DNA of 11,474 bases from JBMNUL01 sp050946255 (GTDB lineage: Bacteria > Actinomycetota > Coriobacteriia > Coriobacteriales > CADBOM01). Every line of letters starts with the position of its first letter. The stretch's first letter is position 1. Both the position numbers and the translations under genes were made by a program. The notes beneath the pieces were generated by a model. It was given only the letters and a program-made list of their open reading frames with translations, made no database searches and was not told the origin of the DNA. This document shows positions 1-6,423 of the stretch, piece after piece. Where the stretch lies: NCBI GenBank assembly GCA_050946255.1, contig JBMNUL010000082.1:1-11474 (forward strand). The letters are read 5' to 3'.

Positions 1-42
1 GAGGCGGACGAAGGTTCGCGACCGAAAGGACGGTTCCGGTAA
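1..42 (+). CDS. C-terminal tail of an unidentified upstream gene (partial)
   Basis: Read in frame 1, the first bases encode EADEGSRPKGRFR followed by TAA at 40-42. The stop shares its last base with the ATG at 42 (TAATG), a common arrangement for translationally coupled operon genes. The tail is hydrophilic and basic, and nothing in it identifies a family. Frame 2 is also open and would end at a TAG at 68-70, overlapping thiD further. Frame 3, which is the thiD frame, is open to the window edge too, so the assignment is weak. The upstream gene is probably on the + strand and in the same operon as thiD. Confidence 0.3.
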   Translation, partial: EADEGSRPKGRFR

Positions 43-52
43 TGCGGGGCCG
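31..52 (+). repeat. 8-bp hairpin enclosing the first thiD start codon
   Basis: Bases 31-38 (CGGTTCCG) pair with 45-52 (CGGGGCCG) over eight positions, including two G-U wobbles. The loop GTAATG (39-44) contains the ATG at 42-44. It follows the AAAGGA ribosome site directly. It may limit initiation at ATG 42, or simply be GC-rich coding sequence. Confidence 0.35.
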
Positions 53-845
53 AATGATTATGAAACCTAGCATCTTAACAGTTGCCGGTTCTGACAGCAG
101 TTCCGGAGCTGGAATCCAAATGGACATTCTCACTGCCGCAGCACTGGGCGTGCATGCCACCTGTGCGGTAACGGCAGTCACCGCACAGAACACTCTTGCT
201 GTCAGCAAGGTTGTCCCAATCGACCCAGATGTCCTGGCATCTCAAATCGAGTCCGTGTTCGAGGACATCATGCCAGATGCGGTGAAGATTGGGATGCTCG
301 TCAACGAACGTTCCGCGTCTGCAGTTTCCGAGAAGCTCGCCGAGCATCCAGAGGTGCCGATTGTGCTGGATCCGGTTCTCTCCTCGACAACCGGCGCCAT
401 GCTCACCGATCCTTCGATCGTCTCCTCCCTGTTCGGGAACCTGCTCTGCCAGGCGACAATCATCACCCCGAACATTCCAGAAGCCGAGCTCATCGCCCAC
501 ATGACCATCGAGGGGGCATCCGACATCGAACGTGCGGCGAAGACGATTTTGGGATATGGCGCCAATGCGGTGCTCATCACCGGAGGACACGCCGGCGGAG
601 AGACCTGCACCGACCACCTCTACATGAAGGACATGGAAGTGGAGCTCGAAACCCCGAGGAGAATCGGGGAGTTCCATGGCACAGGTTGCTCTATGTCAAC
701 GGCAATCGCCTGCGGTCTTGCCAAGGGAATGAACATCCTCGCCTCCGTGCAGCATGCCAACATGATGATGTCGGAGATGCTCAAGCACCCAACCGACATG
801 GGCCACGGATCTCAGATCATCGATCCCCTATGGAACATCAAGTAA
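42..845 (+). CDS. thiD: Hydroxymethylpyrimidine (phosphate) kinase ThiD
   Basis: This cytosolic enzyme phosphorylates HMP to HMP-P and HMP-P to HMP-PP, the pyrimidine half used by ThiE. It belongs to the ribokinase-like (PfkB/ThiD) fold. The protein opens with the family signature AGSDSSSGAGIQMD at residues 15-28. It has the ITPNIPEAELI stretch typical of ThiD in the middle, and the anion-hole/catalytic GTGC motif at 213-216 with Cys216. Its 267 residues match the usual ThiD length, so it is a plain kinase and not a ThiD-ThiE fusion. The start at 42 is supported by AAAGGA at 25-30 and by the TAATG overlap. In-frame ATGs at 54 and 60 (MKPSILTVAG) are alternatives, and the one at 60 looks more like family N-termini. 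It is the first of four thiamine genes in a row. Confidence 0.95.
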   Translation: MRGRMIMKPSILTVAGSDSSSGAGIQMDILTAAALGVHATCAVTAVTAQNTLAVSKVVPIDPDVLASQIESVFEDIMPDAVKIGMLVNERSASAVSEKLAEHPEVPIVLDPVLSSTTGAMLTDPSIVSSLFGNLLCQATIITPNIPEAELIAHMTIEGASDIERAAKTILGYGANAVLITGGHAGGETCTDHLYMKDMEVELETPRRIGEFHGTGCSMSTAIACGLAKGMNILASVQHANMMMSEMLKHPTDMGHGSQIIDPLWNIK

Positions 846-894
846 GCTTGCCTCCCAATACAAGCGTCGTGAAACGCAGACAGCGGTGCAAGCT
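845..894 (+). repeat. Nested inverted repeats in the thiD-thiC spacer
   Basis: AGCTTGC at 845-851, overlapping the thiD stop, is perfectly complementary to GCAAGCT at 888-894. Between them lies a small stem GCGT (864-867)/ACGC (874-877) with a 6-base loop. A second CAAGC at 861-865 can pair with GCTTG at 846-850 instead, so two folds compete. No T-run follows, so it is not a standard terminator. I found no TPP-riboswitch core (CTGAGA plus ACCTGAT). Confidence 0.35.
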
Positions 895-900
895 CGATAT

Positions 901-929
901 TTGAACGAAATAACAAGATTTTGTAGAAC
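901..929 (+). promoter_or_regulatory. Possible sigma-70-type promoter for thiC
   Basis: TTGAAC (901-906) and TAGAAC (924-929) are separated by exactly 17 bp, and each matches the consensus at four of six positions. Transcription would begin about 15-20 bases before the thiC start, leaving just room for the ribosome site AGGAGA at 944-949. The spacer is AT-rich compared with the surrounding DNA. The evidence is the spacing and partial consensus only. Confidence 0.35.
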
Positions 930-953
930 CCCATAAATAGTTCAGGAGAAGCA

Positions 954-2261
954 ATGGGAGATTATTCAACTCAGATCGAGGCGGCGAAAAAGGGAATCGT
1001 CACGCCGCAGATGGAGCGCGTGGCCGAGAAAGAGAGCCGGAGCGCGGAGTGGATCATGGAGAAGGTAGCCGCCGGCAAGGTCGTCATACCGGCAAACCAT
1101 GCCCACAGGTCCCTCGACCCCTCTGGAGTTGGCGAGGGCCTCAGCACCAAGATCAACGTAAACCTCGGGGTATCGGGAGACATGCACGACTACGACGTCG
1201 AGATGCAGAAGGTGAAGATGGCCCTGGACTTCGGAGTAGAGTCGATCATGGACCTCTCCAACTGCGGGAAGACCGTGAAGTTCCGTAAAGAGCTAGTGGA
1301 AATGAGCCCCGCCATGATCGGCACGGTTCCGATGTACGACGCAGTGGGCTACCTCGAGAAGGAGCTCGCCGACGCCACCGCACAGGACTTCCTGGATGTT
1401 GTGGAGGCGCACGCGGAAAGCGGCGTGGACTTCGTGACGATCCACGCGGGGATCAACAGGAGGACGGTCGACGCGTTCTTGCGAGAGGGCCGCGAGATGA
1501 ACATCGTGAGCCGAGGAGGTTCGCTCCTGTTCGCCTGGATGAGGCTCACCGGAAACGAGAACCCGTTCTACGAGCACTACGACGAGCTTCTGGACATCCT
1601 CTACGAGCACGACATGACCGTGAGCCTCGGAGATGCGATGCGCCCCGGATGCATTGACGACTCCACTGACTCTGGTCAGGTATCCGAACTGATAGAGCTC
1701 GGAGACCTGGCTACCCGTGCCTGGGACCACAATGTTCAGGTGATGATCGAGGGGCCCGGCCACATGGCGCTTGACGAGATCCAAGCCAACATGAAGCTTG
1801 AGAAAAAGCTTTGCCACGGTGCTCCGTTCTATGTGCTCGGCCCGCTCGTGACCGACATTGCCCCAGGTTACGACCACATCACCTCCGCTATTGGCGGGGC
1901 GATCGCCGCGGCCAGCGGAGCGGATTTCCTCTGCTATGTGACCCCTGCAGAGCACTTGAGGCTCCCGGACGTCGACGATGTGCGGGACGGAATAGTGGCA
2001 GCGCGAATCGCGGCACATGCCGCCGACATCGTGAAGGGAATCCCAGGTGCCCGCGAGCATGACAACGAGATGGCCAAGGCCCGCAAGGCATTCGATTGGG
2101 AGAAGATGTTCGAGCTCGCGATAGACGGCGACAAGGCAAGGGAGTACTACGAGTCCGCCCCGCCCAGCGAATCCGATACCTGCACGATGTGCGGGAAGAT
2201 GTGCGCCGTCAGGACCGTCAACAAGGCACTGCAGAGCGCAGACCTGGGATTGCTCGACTGA
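954..2261 (+). CDS. thiC: Phosphomethylpyrimidine synthase ThiC (radical SAM)
   Basis: ThiC rearranges aminoimidazole ribotide (AIR) into HMP-P using S-adenosylmethionine and a [4Fe-4S] cluster. Recognised motifs are TKINVNLGVS (65-74), GTVPMYDA (123-130), RGGSLLFAWM (187-196), SLGDAMRPGC (224-233), MIEGPGH (264-270) and APGYDHITSAIGGA (303-316). His270 and His308 fit the metal-binding pair. The cluster motif near the C-terminus is C410-x2-C413-x3-C417, one residue tighter than the CX2CX4C of E. coli-type ThiC. At 435 residues it is the short form that lacks the large N-terminal domain. The start is fixed by AGGAGA four bases upstream. Its place between thiD and thiM supports ThiC over the 5-hydroxybenzimidazole synthase paralogue BzaF, which shares the fold. 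The DLSNCGK stretch at 100-106 departs from the usual DLSTGG. Confidence 0.92.
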   Translation: MGDYSTQIEAAKKGIVTPQMERVAEKESRSAEWIMEKVAAGKVVIPANHAHRSLDPSGVGEGLSTKINVNLGVSGDMHDYDVEMQKVKMALDFGVESIMDLSNCGKTVKFRKELVEMSPAMIGTVPMYDAVGYLEKELADATAQDFLDVVEAHAESGVDFVTIHAGINRRTVDAFLREGREMNIVSRGGSLLFAWMRLTGNENPFYEHYDELLDILYEHDMTVSLGDAMRPGCIDDSTDSGQVSELIELGDLATRAWDHNVQVMIEGPGHMALDEIQANMKLEKKLCHGAPFYVLGPLVTDIAPGYDHITSAIGGAIAAASGADFLCYVTPAEHLRLPDVDDVRDGIVAARIAAHAADIVKGIPGAREHDNEMAKARKAFDWEKMFELAIDGDKAREYYESAPPSESDTCTMCGKMCAVRTVNKALQSADLGLLD

Positions 2262-2338
2262 ATTTCCGAAATTGCCGAAACAGACCCAGAATCGCCAGAG
2301 AGTCGGCAAATCTCGGTATCTTAACAGCCTGCATTTAG

Positions 2339-2404
2339 CTGCAACGAGAATTGAATGGGTTGCGGTTCCCGGCCAAAAGAACATTGGCCGTGGACCCGCG
2401 CAAC
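2339..2404 (+). promoter_or_regulatory. thiM leader with competing hairpins (candidate RNA switch)
   Basis: Two stems use the same segment. CTGCAAC (2339-2345) can pair with GTTGCGG (2359-2365). GTTGCG (2359-2364) can instead pair with CGCAAC (2399-2404), closing a long arm whose tip is the perfect 7-bp stem CGGCCAA (2370-2376)/TTGGCCG (2384-2390). A third GCAAC lies at 2409-2413, close to the ribosome site GGGAG (2423-2427). The folds exclude each other, as in attenuators and riboswitches. No T-run follows the large arm, so control would act on translation if at all. It does not match the TPP aptamer. Confidence 0.4.
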
Positions 2405-2429
2405 ATGAGCAACATCCAAGAAGGGAGCA

Positions 2430-3272
2430 ATGATGATCGAAGAGGTAATTGAGGCTGCAGGAAGAGTCAGGGCCAGGGTCCCACTGGTGCACAACATCAC
2501 CAACTACGTCACCGTGAACGACGTTGCGAACGCAGAGCTCGCCATCGGAGGGTCGGCACTCATGGCCGATGAGATCGAGGAAATGCGCGACATCGTGTCG
2601 ATAGCGAACGCAGTGAACCTCAACATGGGGACCCTCAACAGGCGCACGATCAAATCGATGCACGAGGCCGGAAAGGTCGCCAATTCTATCTCCACCCCGG
2701 TGGTGTTCGACCCGGTGGGAGCTGGAGCCTCTACGCTCCGTAACCAGACCGCGGAGAGCCTGCTCAAGACGATCAAACCGACTGTGATAAGGGGAAACAT
2801 CAGCGAGATCTCGTTCATCGCCGGCATCGGGGCATCTACCAGAGGCGTTGACGCCGCCGAACAGGACAGCGAGAACGACCAGGTTGATATCGCCGTAAAG
2901 GTAGCGCGCACTCACAACTGCGTGGCGGCGATCACCGGCGCTACCGATGTGATCACCGATGGCGAGACCATCATCAAGATCGACAACGGGGAGCCGTTGA
3001 TGTCCAAGATCACCGGGACAGGATGCATGTGCGATGGTCTGATCGGTTGTTTCATAGGGGCAGTGGACGAAAACGACAGGGAAAGGCAGACCTTGGTTGG
3101 CTGCGCCGCCGCAATACTTTCCATGGGAATCGCCGGCCAGAAGGGTGCCGAGATGGTGAAGGCAAGGGATGGCAAGGTCGGCACCGGCTCCCTGAGGGTC
3201 GCGATAATAGACGCCCTCTCCACAATGTGCAACGATGATTACAGGAACTACTCCAGAATAGAGGTAATCTAG
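2430..3272 (+). CDS. thiM: Hydroxyethylthiazole kinase ThiM
   Basis: ThiM phosphorylates 4-methyl-5-(2-hydroxyethyl)thiazole with ATP, the salvage route to the thiazole half of thiamine. Family motifs are VPLVHNITNYVTVND near residues 17-31, AVNLNMGTLN (61-70), PVVFDPVGAGAS (90-101), RGNISEI (121-127) and TGTGCMCDGLIGCF (195-208), with catalytic Cys199. It is a soluble ribokinase-like enzyme, and 280 residues is only slightly above the usual length. Two adjacent ATGs (2430 and 2433) are both possible. AGAAGG at 2419-2424 suits the first and GGGAG at 2423-2427 suits the second. The stop is one base from the thiE ATG, so the two are surely co-translated. ThiM without nearby thiG/thiS/thiF/thiH suggests dependence on salvaged thiazole. 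Confidence 0.95.
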   Translation: MMIEEVIEAAGRVRARVPLVHNITNYVTVNDVANAELAIGGSALMADEIEEMRDIVSIANAVNLNMGTLNRRTIKSMHEAGKVANSISTPVVFDPVGAGASTLRNQTAESLLKTIKPTVIRGNISEISFIAGIGASTRGVDAAEQDSENDQVDIAVKVARTHNCVAAITGATDVITDGETIIKIDNGEPLMSKITGTGCMCDGLIGCFIGAVDENDRERQTLVGCAAAILSMGIAGQKGAEMVKARDGKVGTGSLRVAIIDALSTMCNDDYRNYSRIEVI

Positions 3273-3273
3273 A

Positions 3274-3900
3274 ATGCCGCTCACTCCAGACTACACGCTC
3301 TATCTCGTCACAGACCGCGACCTCATGACCACACCAACGCTCGAGGAGGCTGTGGACAAGGCCTGTGCCGGTGGAGTCACGCTCGTGCAGTTGCGCGAGA
3401 AGAACTCGGATTACGAGAAGATGCTCGCACTCGCCAATTCGATAAAGAAGATCACCGACAGGTACGGCGTGGGCCTTATCATCAACGACAACATCCGAGT
3501 GGCACTCGAATCCGGTGCGATGGGAGTGCACCTCGGACAGGACGATATGCCAATCGACAAGGCAAGGAAGCTTGCCGGCGGCGAGCTGATAATCGGCGCT
3601 TCCGTCTCCACGACGAGCGAGGCGGTGAAAGCACAAGCCGATGGCGCGAGCTACCTCGGGGTCGGCGCAATGACATATACCCCCACGAAACCCGATGCAC
3701 ACGTCACATCAAGGGATGAGCTCGACCTGATCCTCCACAACGTGAGCATTCCATGCGTCGTCATCGGTGGGATCAATGCACAGTCGATTCCCCTCTACAA
3801 GGGCATAGGGCTGGCAGGCTACGCCGTGGTCTCCGCAATCATGGCGGCACCCGACCCGGAGGCGTCGGCGAGAAACCTGAAGGATATCATCACGAGCTGA
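3274..3900 (+). CDS. thiE: Thiamine-phosphate synthase ThiE
   Basis: ThiE condenses HMP-PP with thiazole phosphate to give thiamine monophosphate and pyrophosphate. The TIM-barrel motifs are in order: LYLVTDR (9-15), VTLVQLREKN (35-44), GLIINDNIRVAL (67-78), GVHLGQDDMP (84-93), IIGASVSTTSEA (106-117), YLGVGAMTYTPTK (127-139) and VVIGGINAQ (162-170), followed by the C-terminal phosphate-binding region near AGYAVVSAIM (181-190). Its 208 residues are normal length. The start lies one base after the thiM stop, with GAGGT at 3261-3265 inside thiM as ribosome site. It joins the products of ThiC-ThiD and of ThiM encoded just upstream. Confidence 0.95.
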   Translation: MPLTPDYTLYLVTDRDLMTTPTLEEAVDKACAGGVTLVQLREKNSDYEKMLALANSIKKITDRYGVGLIINDNIRVALESGAMGVHLGQDDMPIDKARKLAGGELIIGASVSTTSEAVKAQADGASYLGVGAMTYTPTKPDAHVTSRDELDLILHNVSIPCVVIGGINAQSIPLYKGIGLAGYAVVSAIMAAPDPEASARNLKDIITS

Positions 3901-3924
3901 CCTGTCTGTTGGCTGGAAGCCTGC

Positions 3925-3952
3925 TTAATGGAACGGCCACTTTGGATATACT
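3925..3952 (+). promoter_or_regulatory. Possible promoter of trpS
   Basis: TATACT at 3947-3952 matches the -10 consensus at five of six positions. The -35 region is poor; TTAATG at 3925-3930 with a 16-bp spacer is the best candidate. It lies in the 122-bp gap after thiE, where trpS would be expected to gain its own start. Confidence 0.35.
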
Positions 3953-3975
3953 GTTTAGACGGAAAGCTGAAAGTG

Positions 3976-4001
3976 CCCCTCTGGCCTATCAGACCCAGGG
4001 G
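3976..4001 (+). repeat. Hairpin in the trpS leader
   Basis: CCCCT (3976-3980) pairs with AGGGG (3997-4001). After a two-base bulge, GG (3983-3984) pairs with CC (3995-3996), leaving a 10-base loop. It ends 10 bases before the ribosome site AAGGAG. Only three T residues follow, so it is a weak thiE terminator at best. It could equally be a leader structure of trpS. T-box signatures were not seen. Confidence 0.35.
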
Positions 4002-4022
4002 ATTTGGAGATAAGGAGAGCAG

Positions 4023-5072
4023 ATGCCGAACGAGGGCAGCTTCGAGGCGGCAATGAGGACCTCGAACGAGATCAGGGCAGACCTTGAGGTAAATCCCGGA
4101 AAGTACACGATGCTGACAGGCGACAGGCCAACCGGAAGGCTCCACATGGGGCATCTTTTCGGAAGCATCATGCACCGAGTGGAATATCAAAATCTCGGAG
4201 TTAAGTGCCTTGTCCTCATTGCCGACTATCAGGTGATCACCGACCGCGACACCACCGAGCACATTCAAGACAATGTGTACAACATGGTGATGGACTACCT
4301 CGCAGCGGGAATCGACCCCGACAAGACTATCATCTTCGTTCATTCTGCGATTCCAGAGGCCAACCAGCTCATGCTCCCGTTCCTGTCTTTAGTGACCGAA
4401 TCAGAGCTGCAGCGCAATCCAACGGTCAAGGCGGAGATGGAGGCATCCGGACATGCACTCACCGGTCTCCTCCTCACCTACCCAGTTCACCAAGCCTGCG
4501 ACATCCTTTTCCCCAAGGGGAACATCGTCCCGGTTGGCAAGGACCAGCTCCCGCACATCGAGCTCACCCGCCAGATTGCCAGAAGATTCAACGAGCGCTA
4601 CGGCAAGGTTTTCCCGGAACCCCACGGCATTCTATCCGACGCTATCGAGATTCCCGGACTCGACGGCAGGAAGATGTCGAAGAGCTATGGGAATGCCATC
4701 TCGCTTGGAATGACCCCCGAGGAGACTGCCAAGCTCATCAAGAAATCGAGGACCGATTCAGACCGCAACATCACCTTCGACAGGGAGAACCGTCCCGGGG
4801 TCTCCGCACTTCTCACGACTGCGGCGCTCTGCACGGGACGCACCGAGACGGAGATTGCCGAGGAAATCGGCGATGGCGGATCTGGACAGCTCAAGAAGTA
4901 CGTCACCCAGAGCGTGAACGAGTTCCTTGCACCGCATCGTGAGCGCAGGGCGAAGTATGAGAAGGACCTCGACTATGTGAAGGACGTCCTTCACGAGGGC
5001 AACAAGCGTGCACGCGAGATAGCCGTGAAGACCCTGGACGAAGTACGCGAGGCCATGGGGATGGTCTACTGA
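4023..5072 (+). CDS. trpS: Tryptophan-tRNA ligase
   Basis: This class I aminoacyl-tRNA synthetase charges tRNA-Trp in the cytosol. The HIGH-type motif is HMGH at 41-44, within GDRPTGRLHMGH, and the KMSKS motif is perfect at 217-221 (GRKMSKSYGN). The active-site stretch PVHQACDILFPKGNIVPVG (154-172) and GKDQLPHIELTRQIA (172-186) are typical of TrpS and exclude TyrS. At 349 residues it is slightly long because about 28 residues precede the usual N-terminal strand. The TGDRPTGRLH form of the N-terminus belongs to the clade common in clostridia and actinobacteria. The start is set by AAGGAG at 4012-4017, five bases upstream. The 3' end overlaps the convergent gtrA by seven bases. Confidence 0.96.
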   Translation: MPNEGSFEAAMRTSNEIRADLEVNPGKYTMLTGDRPTGRLHMGHLFGSIMHRVEYQNLGVKCLVLIADYQVITDRDTTEHIQDNVYNMVMDYLAAGIDPDKTIIFVHSAIPEANQLMLPFLSLVTESELQRNPTVKAEMEASGHALTGLLLTYPVHQACDILFPKGNIVPVGKDQLPHIELTRQIARRFNERYGKVFPEPHGILSDAIEIPGLDGRKMSKSYGNAISLGMTPEETAKLIKKSRTDSDRNITFDRENRPGVSALLTTAALCTGRTETEIAEEIGDGGSGQLKKYVTQSVNEFLAPHRERRAKYEKDLDYVKDVLHEGNKRAREIAVKTLDEVREAMGMVY

Positions 5073-5590
5073 TCGATCTTTTCCGCTAGAGGATCCTCAA
5101 TGTTCGAAGCACCGTCATCCCCGGAAGCAATTCCGGGGATTGGTTTCTCGCCACCATCGGAAGATTTCCCGACTCTGTGGAATCCATGTTTGAACACGAA
5201 GTATTTGCTGAAGATGTAGTTCAAGATAATCACTATGACATTAGCGAAGAACTTCATCCATACGTCGGGCCAAGCCAAGAGCTCGACGGTCACGAACATG
5301 AATGCCCAGTCGAATACCCCGGTGACGAGTCGGAAGAAGAAGAACTGGACCATTTCCTTCGCTATCGCAACCCTGCCATTGACCTTGCTGTGAAAGACCC
5401 ACTTGCGATTTGTGACGTAGGCGAAGAGCACCGCCAGAAACCAGGCGGCTATCGTGCTGGGCATGACCCCGAAATTGAAGATATGGGAGAACAGCCAGTA
5501 CGAGAAGATGTTGATCAGAGTGGTGAGAACTCCGAACACCGCATATGGGATTATGTCCTTGTACTCTTCGTAGAGTCCTCTAAAGTTCAT
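5066..5590 (-). CDS. GtrA-family polyprenyl-linked sugar flippase-like membrane protein
   Basis: GtrA-like proteins are small four-helix membrane proteins thought to move polyprenyl-phosphate-linked sugars across the cytoplasmic membrane. Four hydrophobic helices are visible at about 12-36, 45-63, 81-104 and 110-131. The family boxes TNRKWVF (60-66) and NYIFSKYFVFK (124-134) follow helices 2 and 4. A charged, Gly/Asp-rich tail (135-174), probably cytosolic, is longer than in many family members and may be poorly conserved. It is 174 residues long. It lies 113 bp downstream of the glycosyltransferase and is likely co-transcribed with it. A palindrome GTTGCC/GGCAAC sits in that gap at about 5606-5627. 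Its stop lies inside the end of trpS. The substrate cannot be told from the sequence. Confidence 0.85.
   Translation of the reverse strand: MNFRGLYEEYKDIIPYAVFGVLTTLINIFSYWLFSHIFNFGVMPSTIAAWFLAVLFAYVTNRKWVFHSKVNGRVAIAKEMVQFFFFRLVTGVFDWAFMFVTVELLAWPDVWMKFFANVIVIILNYIFSKYFVFKHGFHRVGKSSDGGEKPIPGIASGDDGASNIEDPLAEKIDQ
5117..5140 (+). terminator. Perfect 10-bp GCAA-loop hairpin after trpS, inside gtrA
   Basis: ATCCCCGGAA (5117-5126) and TTCCGGGGAT (5131-5140) pair without mismatch around the loop GCAA. On the + strand this is a GNRA tetraloop, and on the - strand it is TTGC, which favours a role in the + direction. It begins 45 bases after the trpS stop. The following TGGTTTCTC holds only a broken T-tract, so termination may be partial. 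The same bases encode gtrA residues 151-158 (IPGIASGD). Confidence 0.55.
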
Positions 5591-5703
5591 CTTCTCTTGC
5601 TCTCAGTTGCCTGCTGAAACCGGCAACAATAAATCGAATAAAAAACTCCCAGAAATTTGATGCTAGCACACGGATATGCCCGGGTTTTCTCAAAGACGGC
5701 AAA

Positions 5704-6423
5704 TCAATCGTCGATATGTTTCTTGAGCTCTTTGAAATCCCCCACGGCCTTGCGCCCGATTTTGAAAATCTTACCGAAGTCAATCGAGTTGGTGCCACCC
5801 TGCCTGGGTTTGAAAGAAATCTCTCTGAACACGACTTCCTCGTGAAAGTAGGAAAAATAAGTTGTGAGCATGACGTTGGGCAAGTTGAAATCATCTGGCA
5901 TCTTGCCAATGTACTTTGACACTAGCTGAGCCCTCATCAACCTGAACGGGGCGTTGGCATCTGGGACATCGACCCCGAATATCCTCCTCAGCACGAATCT
6001 CAGGACGTCCTCAACGAACTTGCGCCCGGAGCCATCCTGCCTGTCGACACGGTTCCCCAGAACGGCATCGTACTCCCCGATGAGGTTCCAGAACCCCTCG
6101 AACTCGGCCGGGTCTGTCTGGCCGTCGGAATCGGTTTGGAATATCAGGTCGGCACCTGCATCGATTGCCCGGCTGTACCCGAACAGGAGGGTGGGACCAT
6201 GCCCACCGTTGGGCTTGGTGAGGGGAATCAGAAGAGGTTTGTCCTCGGCCTCTGCCTCTATTATCTGCAAAGTATCGTCCTTGCTGCCATCGTCTATGAC
6301 CATCAGCCTCGACAGACCTCCCCCATCGTGCGCCTCTACGATGGGATACCATTGGTCAATGGTCTGCCGAATGTTCTCAGACTCGTTGTATGCGGGTATG
6401 ACGATGTATAGGACTTCGCTCAT
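5704..6423 (-). CDS. Family 2 glycosyltransferase, DPM/GtrB-like
   Basis: This is a GT-A fold transferase of the dolichyl/undecaprenyl-phosphate sugar synthase type. It starts with VIPAYNESENI (8-18), followed by VIDDGSKDD (42-50), the NGGHGPTLLFGYSRAIDAG nucleotide/acceptor region (72-90), the metal-binding TDSDGQ motif with Asp98 and Asp100, and DANAPFRLMR (155-164), which replaces the GFRLMR region of the family. No transmembrane helix is present, so membrane attachment would come from the partner GtrA protein encoded next. The probable reaction is sugar transfer from a nucleotide sugar to polyprenyl phosphate for cell-surface modification. It is 239 residues long. The ribosome site GAAGG sits seven bases before the ATG. 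The C-terminal half of the gene is more AT-rich than its neighbours. Confidence 0.88.
   Translation of the reverse strand: MSEVLYIVIPAYNESENIRQTIDQWYPIVEAHDGGGLSRLMVIDDGSKDDTLQIIEAEAEDKPLLIPLTKPNGGHGPTLLFGYSRAIDAGADLIFQTDSDGQTDPAEFEGFWNLIGEYDAVLGNRVDRQDGSGRKFVEDVLRFVLRRIFGVDVPDANAPFRLMRAQLVSKYIGKMPDDFNLPNVMLTTYFSYFHEEVVFREISFKPRQGGTNSIDFGKIFKIGRKAVGDFKELKKHIDD

Noticed and set aside
31..60. Resemblance of the GTAATG-loop hairpin to the P5 arm of a TPP riboswitch
   Set aside because: The needed CTGAT and CTGAGA elements are absent, and the segment reads as coding tail plus thiD start.
1293..3284. Open frame of 663 codons on the - strand
   Set aside because: It is antisense to thiC, thiM and their gap. 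It has no family motifs and a Cys/His/Arg-rich composition typical of shadow frames in GC-rich DNA.
4205..4942. Open frame of 245 codons on the + strand inside trpS
   Set aside because: It overlaps the well-supported trpS frame and gives a His/Arg/Pro-rich product with no motif.
5089..5098. Palindrome GAGGATCCTC after trpS
   Set aside because: It has no loop, so it cannot form a terminator hairpin, and it falls in gtrA codons; probably chance.
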